From positions 6,378,188 through 6,442,187 of the forward strand of contig CM119271.1 of the NCBI GenBank assembly GCA_051294375.1: 64,000 bases of DNA, given 5' to 3'. The notes below the pieces were generated by a model. It had not been told where the DNA came from. It saw only the letters and a list, made by a program, of their open reading frames with translations, and ran no database searches. The DNA is from Paraspadella gotoi. Its lineage: Eukaryota > Chaetognatha. Shown piece by piece: positions 1 through 10,596 of this stretch (position 1 is its first letter; every line of letters starts with the position of its first letter). The position numbers and the translations under genes are program-made.

Positions 1-1554
1 AAATTAATGTTCGTAACGTCAATGTGCCAATTATATTTATGTCTTAAAGTTTCATTCGATTAAACGTGGTGTAGAGATATTTTAAATTGGCTATCAATCT
101 CATATTTCTCTTTTTAAATTTAGTTTTAAACTTTTCTACGTCTTCATATTTCTTCTCTTTCAAACTTCATTTAGAGTACTAAATTTTTTTTCATCTCGAT
201 CATTTAATTTTTGTTTATAAAATGAATGTTTTCGCGCCACTGCTTTGTAATGACATGCTGAAAGAAAATAGATTCGTCTCAATGTTTTTCATAATTTTTT
301 ATAAAATATATTTGAGATAGCAGATTTTTTTTTTAAATTTGCTAAAATCGTTTAGTATTTATTATAATATGCATTATTTATTAAAAATATTGTGGTAAAA
401 TTGAATATTTACCGTTTCTGATCTTTCCGGTTGGTATTTTTTTTTTCGGCTAAATTTTACTTTCGTCGACCGCGTTTTGGTGGCTTTTAAAAAAATTATT
501 TAAAAATATTTAAAAAAATGTTTTTTTTAAATATTATTTAATTACACTAACCTTAAGTACTTTTAACCCTAACCACACCTAACCACAAACTACCCTTAAA
601 CCACCCTTAACCCAAACCCCTCCCTAACCCCGGTCGGCGAAAGTAAAAGTAACCCATTTTTTTAATATTTATAAATAGGAAAGATTAAAAATTTTTAAGA
701 TCAGATTCAGGTAGCTTGCAAAAAGTTGTCTGCACAAAATATAATTCTTTTTTCAATATTTTGATCATAAGTGGGTAAAAAATATGAAAAACTACTAATA
801 ATCATCATCATCATTTTTCAATACTTTTATTTTCACCAAGAAAACATAAGTTGTAGTTATTTTTTTATTTAACTTTTTATGCTTTATCAGAATCCATCAA
901 AATAAGTTAAGATTGATTAAAAAAAATTTTAATATTGTAATTTTTATAGTAACAATAGAAGCATTAAAATTAAACTTTTTTTACAAATTCTTTTTTTAAC
1001 TGAAAGTAGACTTCAAGACTAAAGTTTTGATCCCCCGCCCTTATTGTCAATAGTATTGAATTGAATTTAATAGATTTCTACGCTTAGGCTTACATTGTGC
1101 TTTTGTCGCTAGTTTCTTCAAATCTCGATATTCGAACAAAAAGACAATATTATTCTTTCTAAATTGACGTGGTCACATTTTTTGGTTCTAAATTTAACTC
1201 TTAAATAATTTTTATTCATATCATGCCTATATATCTTAGATTATTTCATTTTATTCTAATTTTTTTCCAATATCGGCGATCCCGAATTTTAAAACATTCT
1301 AAAGGTCTATGGGAGAATAAGGAGACAAAAAATGAAAAAACGAAGTTCGTTTCTTTACCGAAAATTACAATTAAAAAATTTACCAAAATTAAAGAAATTA
1401 AAATTCCTTTCAAATTAAATATATTGGAGTATACTCTCATTCCGAATTCTGCCGAAATCATATAAGATTTATTTTGCGGCTCATTTGCATTCACTGAAAA
1501 CATTTCAAATCTTTCCAGACAGAATATCAACAAAGAACGTCAAATAATGAGACA
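1..1554. other. AT-rich gene-free flank upstream of Rab20-like gene
   Basis: Strongly AT-rich sequence with poly-T and poly-A runs. The two overlapping antisense ORFs at 1223-1533 have low-complexity Lys/Ile/Phe-rich translations with no family signature, so I treat them as chance. The only structured part is the inverted repeat with telomere-like sequence at 455-648, listed separately. The promoter and 5' UTR of the GTPase gene must lie in the last few hundred bases, but I see no clear TATA box. Confidence 0.6.
455..648. repeat. Small inverted-repeat element enclosing degenerate telomere-like (CCCTAA) sequence
   Basis: The 18-bp arm at 455-472 (ttttactttcgtcgaccg) is the reverse complement of 631-648 with one mismatch. 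Between them lie an A/T block and, at about 545-630, a run of CCCTAA-like words (accctaacc, cacctaacc, cccttaaacc, ccctccctaacccc). It looks like a small non-autonomous element or a remnant of telomeric repair. The short arms and the lack of a clear target-site duplication leave the type open. Confidence 0.5.
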
Positions 1555-2593
1555 ATGTCACGGGGAGAGACGGAATCATCTCCTCAAGCTGGCAAGCATA
1601 AGCCCGATTTCAAAATAGTAATTTTGGGCCAAAAAGACGTCGGGAAAACGACTCTTATTTTCAGGTGAACCTTTTAACTTCTTCCAGCTCTAATTCATTA
1701 TTTTACGTAACAACCCTTATATTTCTTTGATTCTATAGATACATGCACAGAAAGTTTACCGAGACGGTGACTACCATTGGGGCCTCTTTTTTTCTGCGTC
1801 GTCACAATGGGAAGAATTTCGCTTTGTGGGACACCGCGGGAGAAGAGCGTTTTTCTGGCTTGAGCGCTTTATATTCGAGGGACGCTTCAGCGGCTATTTT
1901 GGCCTTCGACATCAGTTGTCGGGACTCTTTCGAATCCCTTCGAACTCGTTTTTTGCCGATGTTAAATTCGGCGAAAGAATCGTGTGTTTACGTCGTCGTT
2001 GCGACGAAGCTGGATCTTCTCGCAGAACAGGGTGAGCCATGAAGTTCATGAAAGATCCAAATGGTATAATATAAATAAACGCTAACTTTGTCTGTTTGTT
2101 GATGATGATTGTACCGAATCAATCTTGTTGTATTCGACTAAAATCGCATATATTACATAGTTGTACCATATTTTACTCGCGAAATCGTAAATGCGGTATG
2201 ACAGTGACATCAGGATCATTGTACACCGTAATTAGTTAACTATGCGATGGATGCAATGTTACCATTAAACTTCTTACCTTTGTTTACCGATTTGAAGACT
2301 TACGCGTTTTTGTTTTTTTCCCAGAACCCACCGTTTCCCATGTGGACAAAATGGACGCCAAAAGGTTTTCTCTGGAAATAAATAGTCATTTACCTTCGGG
2401 AACATTTTCTGAAGAGAACACTCCATATTTTGAAACGTCTGCAAAAACCGGAGAAGGGATTGACGAGTTATTTTCCTTTATATTTGGTTATTTATTAGAA
2501 AAAGACCAAAAGCCCATCGAAAGTGAAACAGTTAATCCTGGTTTTACGAATGATCTCGATGAAGTTAAAGGGAAAAAAAATTGCTGTAAATGA
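1555..2593 (+). CDS. RAB20: Rab20-like small GTPase (3 exons, 223 aa)
   Basis: Exons 1555-1664, 1739-2031 and 2325-2593 join in phase to give 223 aa, close to vertebrate Rab20 length. It should act as a membrane-anchored GTP/GDP switch in endosome or phagosome traffic. The P-loop GQKDVGKT is at residues 25-32, the switch I region TVTTIG around 46-51, DTAGEERF at 68-75 and the G5 motif ETSAK at 171-175. The G4 motif reads TKLD (126-129) instead of the usual NKxD. The protein ends in CCK, a plausible geranylgeranylation site. The Rab20 call rests on overall resemblance (the RYM..RF.TV.TIGA stretch and the insert before SAK), so another divergent Rab is possible. Start: the first ATG that brings the P-loop into frame, with donor AG/gtgaac. 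The first gene in the window, on the same strand as CNOT6, 628 bp upstream of it. Confidence 0.85.
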
Positions 2594-3220
2594 AATTTTA
2601 GCCTAGTAATGCAATGTCGACGGACATTTTCATTGCATATTGAACTGTTTTTCTATTCCAAAATTTGTTTCCAGGTTCTAAGTCATTTTCAAATGTATTG
2701 CTAAGTGCTTTTAGTTCGAAAACAATCGCATGGTTGAATGTAAGTTGAATAGCATTTTTTTTTAAAATTATGATCACGTTCTCCTTTATTTAATTTTTAT
2801 ACGGTTTTTCTGGCTTACAATATCATTCAATGTTAAGAAATTAATTTCGGTCCTGTTCCTATGCACATTTCTAGAGAATTTATTTTATGGTCAACATTTT
2901 TCACATTGTCATTTTAAAGCATTCCATATGTAATAGTGTATACTGCTTTTTGAACAGATTATGTTGGTTAACAGGTTTTCCAGATGTAAAAAAAGTTAAC
3001 CGTAAACATCGATGGACAAAATAAGATTTTAAAATGCTTTCATGACATATTCCTTGGAACTTGATAATAATATGACAGTACTATAAATGAACAAAATCTT
3101 CCTGGAGTATGTGACACTAAACTGGATCGCTTGAAATTCTGGAAATCCGTCTGACGACTCTGCTTAGGGGTGATTGACTACCCCAATTATAAGCTGCCCA
3201 GAGTGGGATTTATTCCTACT
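2594..3220 (+). other. Intergenic: Rab20-like 3' side and CNOT6 5' side
   Basis: AT-rich spacer without a convincing ORF. A splice acceptor (gcttag) ends at 3167, and the reading frame from 3168 is open into the CNOT6 coding exon. A non-coding upstream CNOT6 exon is therefore likely somewhere in this interval. Confidence 0.45.
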
Positions 3221-6200
3221 ATGGGCGATAGAACTCCCAATAAAGGAACTCCAGTATCTTTCATGAAAAGTGATTCTGGTGTCTCAAGTGGTTCTCCTGT
3301 TAGGTCAAGTTTTTACGGTCCAAATTATGGTCGAAACGGGAAAAAGGATCACTATGAGACCCCTAATCCCCGACGGACTTACACAATCATGTCTCAGGTA
3401 TAAATTAGGGTTGACATTTTAAACGATCAAGTCCTTTTTCTTTCGTTCATTTATTATGCACATGGCACAATAATTTTCGTTGGGTTACCATTTAAATAGT
3501 ATAGTAAATTCTAAAAAGAGTTATTTTTTTAGGATGACATCTCGCACGGCAAAAAGTCGACATGGTTCGAGCTGGAGATAACAGGAACGATAAGGAATCT
3601 AAGGTTCGCGACTTTTGTGTCTTTATTTGTCCAAGAATTATTTTTTCATCAGTCATTCTTTGTTTAGTCCGTCATTATGGCAACTTTCCCATTTAACTTC
3701 ACTTTATCTCAACAACAACAACTTGATGCGTATTCCGCCGGATATTTCGAGACTGGAGCACTTATCGTATTTGGACCTGAGTTACAACAAGTTACGATCG
3801 CTCCCGGCAGAACTGGGAGATCTTGCAAACCTCAGGGAACTTCTTCTTAGTCACAACTACTTACGAGTGCTCCCTTACGAACTCGGAAAGCTCTTTCAGT
3901 TGCAGGTTTTAGTGAATTAAAAAACTTAATTGATAGAGATTCTATTGCAGCATGTTAACATCATTTGTCGCGTATTGTTTCCATTTTTTTGGAGAAAAGC
4001 TATGACGTAGTCCGCTAGGCAAATGTCGTTTGTCACCAATAAATAAAACTGAGTATGCGTTTATTTTTTCAATTATTACTTTCATAGAATCTTGGCTTGA
4101 AGGGGAACCCGCTATCCCCGGAAATACTGAGCGTCTACAATGAAGTCAATGGAACATCCCGTCTCCTTTCGTACATGTTGGACAATCTTGCTGTCACGTC
4201 AAGTCAGCCGCCTCAAAGACCATGGGTAACAGTCTGTCAACCAGACAGGCAGCGTGCGAATTTACTTTTCACCTGTATGTCCTACAACGTTCTCTGCGAT
4301 AAATACGCGACGCGCCAGGTTCGTCGTTTTCAATTTTACTAGCTTAAGCTTTATCTAAATACATACTTATCGTCACAGATATATGGCTACTGTCCATCCT
4401 GGGCTCTGTCGTGGGAATACCGAAAAAAGGGGATTTTGGACGAAATTCGTCAGTACGCCGCTGACATTATTTGCCTTCAGGAAGTTGAAACGGATCAGTT
4501 TTATCACTTCTTCTTACCCGAGTTAAAACAAGAAGGATACGACGGTGAGTTATAAAAACCTGAGTTCATGAAGAAGACCTTGAGTCAACTTCCCGTCAAT
4601 TTATTTTCCAGGAGTTTTTTCTCCCAAATCGCGAGCAAAGACGATGACGGTTGATGAAAGAAAACACGTGGACGGCTGCGCCATTTTCTTTAGATCCTCC
4701 AAGTTTTCGCTAGTGAAAGGTGATTTAAGAAATTTATCGAGTCAATCTAGAAGTAGGAATAGAACATAACAACTTCCAACTTCCTTCCTGTATTTCCTCT
4801 ACGTATCATCTGAGTATTTTTGTCTTTATAATTGACCTGGTAATTGGTTTAATATATGCACGCGAAATGAAAAAAATTATCTTAGATCCAAACTCTTTCA
4901 ACTAGGATACTAACTGTTTTTCTAACGGGTACAAATTGTTTATTACAACGTTTTTTTAAATGTCGCCCTACAGAAAGTTTGATCGAGTTCAACCAAATCG
5001 CTATTGCAACGGCGGACGGCACCGGGAGCGAGAACATGTTGAACCGCGTCATGACGAAAGACAACATCGCTATCTCTGCCTTGCTTCAGACGAAAGATGG
5101 CGCCTTTGATCCATCCAACATGCCGGAGCCAGTTCATGCTAGACAGAGCTTTATGGTTAAAATTATTTAAAATTATTTATCGTTACGAATCTACTGACTC
5201 TGGGTATTCTTTTTCCTGACAGGTTTGCACTGCTCATATTCACTGGGACCCCGAATTTTCCGACGTAAAGTTAATTCAGACGATGATGCTCATGAAGGAG
5301 CTGAAAACAATTCTTGAGGATAATTGTAAATTGCAATTTCGGCCAGGTACGTTACAAATTTGTAAATTTTTAGTCCGCCATAGTCCATATCAAGGCAGTC
5401 ATCAGTTCACTTTATGCAGGAGCCAAGTCATCTCAAATCGACGTTTCCAAAATTCCACTTATTCTCTGCGCGGATTTGAATTCTCTGCCAGATTCAGGTA
5501 AGTGATGTTTGAAAGATGATGATGAGGATGAGGGTAATGATTGAGATGATCTAATGAGGAGTGCCATATTAATAATAATTATTTTTATTAAGTAAGAAAA
5601 CTATTCATTTTGAATGAAGGTAAAAGAAGCGAAATACCCCTTACTACCATACTACCCTATGATTTTTTTTTTTAATTTTTCTAAATTTTTATTATCAGGT
5701 CCTCTCGAGTACATTCAAAAGGGATTTATACCGTTGAATCACACTGATTTCAAAGACATGGCCTACGAGCATTGCCTGAGGTTTGATAATGAGCTGCGTT
5801 GAAATTAGTGTCATATGTATTTGTTTCGTTTAGTTGCTAAGTTATTATTAAGATAATTAGTCCGGTCTGCTGTGAATGTGGCTTCGCGATTTTTGATCAT
5901 TTTTTTTTCGGAAGATACAAGATTAACTCTCCACCCTCCCTCTCGTTATCAGCAAAATGAGCTGTTCGGAACGTTCTGACGTTTTGGCTCATCCTTTCAA
6001 ACTGAAGCGTTCATACAATGATATTATGGAATACACGAACTATACCTTCGATTTCAAAGGAGTCATCGACTACATATTTCATTCTCAACCACATATGCGC
6101 CCTTTGGGCGTATTGGGACCGGTGAGTAAACTTGATACTCATGTATGATTTATAAATAATTTATAGAGTTTGATTTCAAGTAAGGTTGAATAGTTATATT

Positions 6201-6797
6201 ATATACTATTAAAATTTTTCCTGTATGCTATTGACTAACAAAACTAAACTTCTCCACTTTCTTTCTTAACCTTAATCTGAGCTTAATTTTTTTTTATTCA
6301 AATATTTAATGCAATGATATTTCTAGATTTTAAACGATTTTCCCTCATTGACGATATTCAGGTTGACCCCAACTGGTTTCGGGAAAATCGAATTGCCGGG
6401 TGTCCCCATCCTCACGTTCCCTCGGATCATTTTCCTCTTCTGGTGGAGTTCGAACTTTTGGTGAGTAGAGTAGTTTATCCTCGAGAAAGTTTACCTTAAC
6501 AATTGTTAAGATTAGCATAGTTTTGAAAACGTTTTATTCCAACCCCTCCGCAAATTCGGTTCGTTTTTTCGTGTACCCGAACGTTTTACCCAGAGCCAAA
6601 AAGACATTGCGACCCCGGATGCTCGAGCTCCTGTTTTCTGCCCTAAGGCACCCTCAATTTTTGCGTCCAGTGTGTCCGTCTCTCGGGCAAAGTCAAAAGC
6701 GAGCAACGTCCCTGTTTCAAAAACTGTTTCGCGTTCATTGCCCATAACGAGTTCAACCTGTTCCGTTTCTCTTGTCGAAAGTGGCGTTACCAATTAA
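3221..6797 (+). CDS. CNOT6: CCR4-NOT deadenylase catalytic subunit CNOT6/CNOT6L (13 exons, 642 aa)
   Basis: Exons: 3221-3397, 3533-3603, 3668-3905, 4088-4318, 4379-4544, 4612-4719, 4974-5155, 5223-5346, 5420-5497, 5699-5780, 5953-6121, 6362-6460, 6594-6797. All phases agree, giving 642 aa. It shortens mRNA poly(A) tails as the EEP-family nuclease of the CCR4-NOT complex. Leucine-rich repeats lie at about residues 80-165 (LPAELGDLANLRELLLSHNY) and the nuclease at about 200-575. The active-site motifs are present: LQEVET (Glu274), CADLNSLPDS (Asp451, Asn453) and SDHF (Asp564, His565). Alternative CNOT6 versus CNOT6L cannot be separated, since both vertebrate genes descend from one ancestor. The N-terminal ~50 residues and the Ser-rich last 68 residues differ from the human proteins. 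The start is the first in-frame ATG after an upstream stop at 3152. AATAAA overlaps the stop codon, so the 3' UTR may be very short. Confidence 0.95.
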
Positions 6798-7752
6798 TAA
6801 AAAATAAAAAAGTAACTAATTACAGACTGAAAATTATTTCCCTCTCGAACCATGGTAGAGTAAGAGATTGTTTAATGTAGAAATTGCCCTAAAATAAGAA
6901 GACAAGCTGATCTTTCCTTGTCTTGGAATCTCCTAAAAGTAGTAGGATGAAGAGTTCTATAATAGAGATATAATAATAATCTATCCAAGTCGCATTCGTT
7001 GTGGTCGCCCATGTAATGGCGAGAACTAACATGTTTGTTTCTAACTTACTAAAGTGGAACCAGGTAAACAGTAAGTGAGACGAATACACTAGTGATATGT
7101 TGTGACTGGTTACCAAAGACCACTGCCTCGCGACCTGGGCATTGATGTTGCTGGAGTAATGTTATTATTATTATTATTGCCAAAAGAAACAAGTGGCGCG
7201 GACGACAAACCAAAATAGACACTGGGAATATCCTTGTAGCTCTTTGAGGTCGATGTCTTTATTACATTTTATGAAACAGTGTTACAAACGATAGATAATC
7301 TACTTTAAATATATTTGGTTTGGCTAACTTTTGAACTTGACTTGAAAACAATATGAGTGGTGCAACAATACGAATCGAATTGCAACTCAAGTAACATACC
7401 TGGTATGGTCCTTTTCTGTACCTTTTTAATGTTAGTTGATTTTTTTTTTTTTTTCAACATTTTACTATAAGTTAAGATTTTTCGTTAGTGATTTTTGAGG
7501 GCGCGTTAGTAGAATCTTTATTTCTGTAATAGGTATTATTTACTATGTTGAATACTGTTCGACAGTGTCTTCTGTAGTGTATTTATTATTTAAGTTTGGG
7601 CCCAGTCTTTAATAGGAGACGCATTGCCCAAAATATCAAGAGAAAATTTAACCAATAAAGCCCTAAACAATGTCACCGACGAAAAAAAAAAAACCTTGTG
7701 TAGTCAAAAAATTTAAATCTGAAATCCTGCCAATGTTTGAAATTTCGTCCAG
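6798..7752 (+). other. Intergenic or upstream-intron region
   Basis: AT-rich, with AATAAA-like signals just after the CNOT6 stop codon and again near 7653. No ORF here resembles a protein. A tiny possible exon at 7031-7063 (ATG, 11 codons, then CAG/gtaaac) has the right exit phase to splice to 7753, but this is weak evidence. Confidence 0.4.
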
Positions 7753-8631
7753 CTTCCGCCCAACGGCCCTTTGCCACCTCCCCGTCCGCCGACGGCCCAA
7801 CAACAGCACGGTCAACCGCCGTTCTTGTTGCCTCCGCCGCCTCAGCCCCCTCCAGGGATTCGCAACGCCGGTGATTCATCGCCGTCATTTATTTTTTTCT
7901 TTCCTTTCAAATTACGAGTCAACAGTTCTCCTTCATAATTGTTTACCTTCTCATTTATTTGTCAAAAATTCTAAGGATCTTTGGCGGGATTCTCGTCGAC
8001 GGCGCCGCCGTTTACCGCGTCTTCGCTTCCACCATCGATGTCATCGACCTCGCTTCACCCGACGCTGAATTCCAACTCTCTCCCACCGTCGCTAACCTCG
8101 TCCGCACTCTCAGCACTCCCGCCACCACCCGTCACTTTGGCCCCTCCTTTCCACGGTCCTCCTCCTTCTTCGATGACTCCCATGCCGCCGCCATTAGGAT
8201 TTCCTTCCGGTCAGCCAACTGGCGAAAACGATCGATTTTAAATTTTTCTATTTCGAAAATTAATTTAGTTGTTCCATCTTGTTTTCAGGATCGGGGCCAA
8301 TCATGCCGCCTCCGCCGGGCGCTAGCCTCGGTCATCCTACATCCATCCCCCCTCCACCTTCAAACGGTCAGCCTCAATCTCATCCTCCGCCGCCGTCCTC
8401 GACACCGTCGCTGCTGGGGGGACCTCCTGGTAAGGATTGCTGCTTCGCTGTTCACTGTGTTCAGTGGTCACTTCGTTCAACTTCCCAATTTTCTTAATGC
8501 TCATTTTCTCCAAAAAAATATATTGAGGTGTGAATGGATCGCGCCAGACAAAACCCACGGCGGCTTCGGGTCTCGCGCTCCAGCCTTCGAATTCGTCGTC
8601 ATCTGCTCCTTCTGCACAAAATTCGCAATGA
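7753..8631 (+). CDS. Pro/Ser-rich protein, C-terminal 198 residues (N-terminus not found)
   Basis: Four exons chain in phase: 7753-7870, 7976-8209, 8289-8429 and 8528-8631 (TGA). All internal junctions are phase 1 and cut at Gly codons. The product is low-complexity: LPPNGPLPPPRPP, PPPPQPPPG, SLPPSMSST, PPPPGASLGHP, ending SSSAPSAQNSQ. Such tails occur in splicing factors, actin regulators and transcription cofactors, where PPPP motifs bind WW, SH3 or profilin partners; I cannot assign a family. A stop lies in frame just upstream of the acceptor at 7752, so at least one 5' exon is missing. That exon may be the small one at 7031-7063, or lie elsewhere in 6.8-7.7 kb. The coding call itself is firm because four acceptor/donor pairs agree with one frame. 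Confidence 0.7.
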
Positions 8632-10596
8632 CGGTTCGGCTTTCTCCCTTGATATTTTTTTTCTATCTCTTTCACGACCATCTCATCAGTTATTCTTCTA
8701 TTATTACTCACCACTTTGATCTCTTACTTCGTTTTATTTCGCCTCTTTCGTTTTTTTATTCTTTTCATTATTGCTGGCGTTTATTTTTATCTAATTAGGA
8801 TAAGCCTGGTGCTTTTTTTCAAATTCTTAATCTAGCTTCGATATGAAATATCCTAGCTAAATTTGGTTAACGCGTTCCTATCTGCTAAAGAAATTTGTGT
8901 TTGATGATTTTTTTATCAGTTCTGTCTCTTAATGGATAACAATTGTATTAAAAAAATGTTTTCAATGTATAGTATAATATAAAAAACCCAGAATTCTATA
9001 TTTAACATTTTAGTGTGAATAGTAAATGATGTATTTCCTCATAGATGTGTGTTATGATACATACAAATTAGTCGATAATTTGCAGCATTGTCTGTCAATT
9101 TTTGTGTGCATATCGCGAACACGAATTAAAATACTTTTGTAAAGATTTGGTTCAAGTAATATCCTAATAAATGTGGTTTGTATACTATTTTGTATCCCTT
9201 TGAACCAAATTTATGCTTGAACTCTTCTGTAAATAGCGTTACTCACAGATTTTAGGAATACCAATATAATGATTGTTGATCACTTGTTTTCACCACTTTG
9301 CCTAGGATTGCTTTAATCAAGCTTTACAGAATTTTTTTTCGTTTTTTATTTTCTTTTTACGATTTCATACTCACAATCTTAAATAATAATGTTAAATTTT
9401 TCCCAGTACACTATGTTCATATTGCTTTTTTGCTCGAATGTAATTTGTATATTCATTCCAAAACAAGGAAATTAATTGTTAGTAATTGTCATATAAAATA
9501 TCTATAAATTCTTCGTACTTCATTTTACTAATTTTTTCTCTGTAAACGATTTATAAATTATTTTAATACTAGTATAAAAATAAAAAATAACTTTTATAAA
9601 AATGTTTCAGAAAATTGATGTTTTGTTACCACCTTAATTTTTGGTAAATGAAGTATTGATCACTATTTTAGATAGGGTTATTGATTTATAGTACTCATTA
9701 TATTGCATCCCGTATTACCATATGTCAGACTTTCACACGCGCGGCAAACCTAGTCACAATGTTTTCATATAATATGAATTTTTTCAACGCTAGGACGAAA
9801 AGGATTTTATTTCGAACTCCATGATTGTGAACTATTTTTGCCAGGTCGTTAATTACTGGCATTGTTCGATCAGATTTGGTTTTTTTTTTTTTTCCTTTTT
9901 ATGTACTTTTCCGTACTTATTGTGACAATGAATTTTGCTCCGATTGTCTCCCTAGTTTCCTTAACAAAACCTCTTGGGACCATGGTAATGAAAAACCGTC
10001 AAAAAAAAAAAAATTAAGTGGTTTGACTCGATTATATCCATATAATCATCCTTTGTCCGAGCTGCAATCCTTTTTTATCGTTTTTGGCCGGCCGGCCATC
10101 ATCCGAGGGGAAAAGATCGCTCGCCGGCCATTCGAGGCTCGAATCCGTCTCTCTCGAATTATTCTCGATTTTCTAGAGTCAGACGGACTCGGACGCTGCA
10201 TCGCGTGGGCTAACCTCTCTTTCCCAACTCTGTTTACTTTCAGCTGTTTTTCCCCCCCTTCTACAGAAACTCTCGGATTTTTGCTCACCTTGCATCATCG
10301 TCGGGAGGTTTTCTCCCGACATAGCGATTTTCCTAAAGTGATTCGATTCGATGGAAAACCTCGATCCTTCTCGTATCTCACAACCAAACGATCCTTTCAC
10401 TTCTTTCTATTCCCAACCCGGACTTTCTTGGCTTACTCATCGACCCAAAGTTTTTATTTTTGGGTGCGGATAAAACAACCAAAAAAAAGATTTAATACGT
10501 ACACACATGCACGGAATATGAACCGTGTGGACTACTGAATAAACTCCTCTTCGGGGGAAATCATTTATTATTGATTGAAATATGTTTTACTAAATT
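8632..10596 (+). other. Intergenic region and putative CDR2-like promoter/5' UTR
   Basis: From 8632 to 9850 the sequence is AT-rich with no coding signal. From about 10085 to 10420 it becomes clearly richer in G+C, with CG dinucleotides and a ccggccggcc block at 10088-10097. This fits a promoter or 5' UTR for the downstream CDR2-like gene. An open frame of 220 codons spans 9876-10538 but lacks an upstream ATG or a usable splice acceptor, so I do not call it a gene. Confidence 0.4.

Noticed and set aside
1223-1533. Two overlapping antisense ORFs of 80 and 95 codons
   Set aside because: AT-driven composition (Lys, Ile, Phe), no splice context and no domain; they sit just upstream of the Rab20-like start.
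9876-10538. 220-codon + strand open frame upstream of CDR2
   Set aside because: No ATG near its start and no splice acceptor brings it in. Overlapping - strand frames are also open, so it more likely reflects a GC-richer, stop-poor promoter region.
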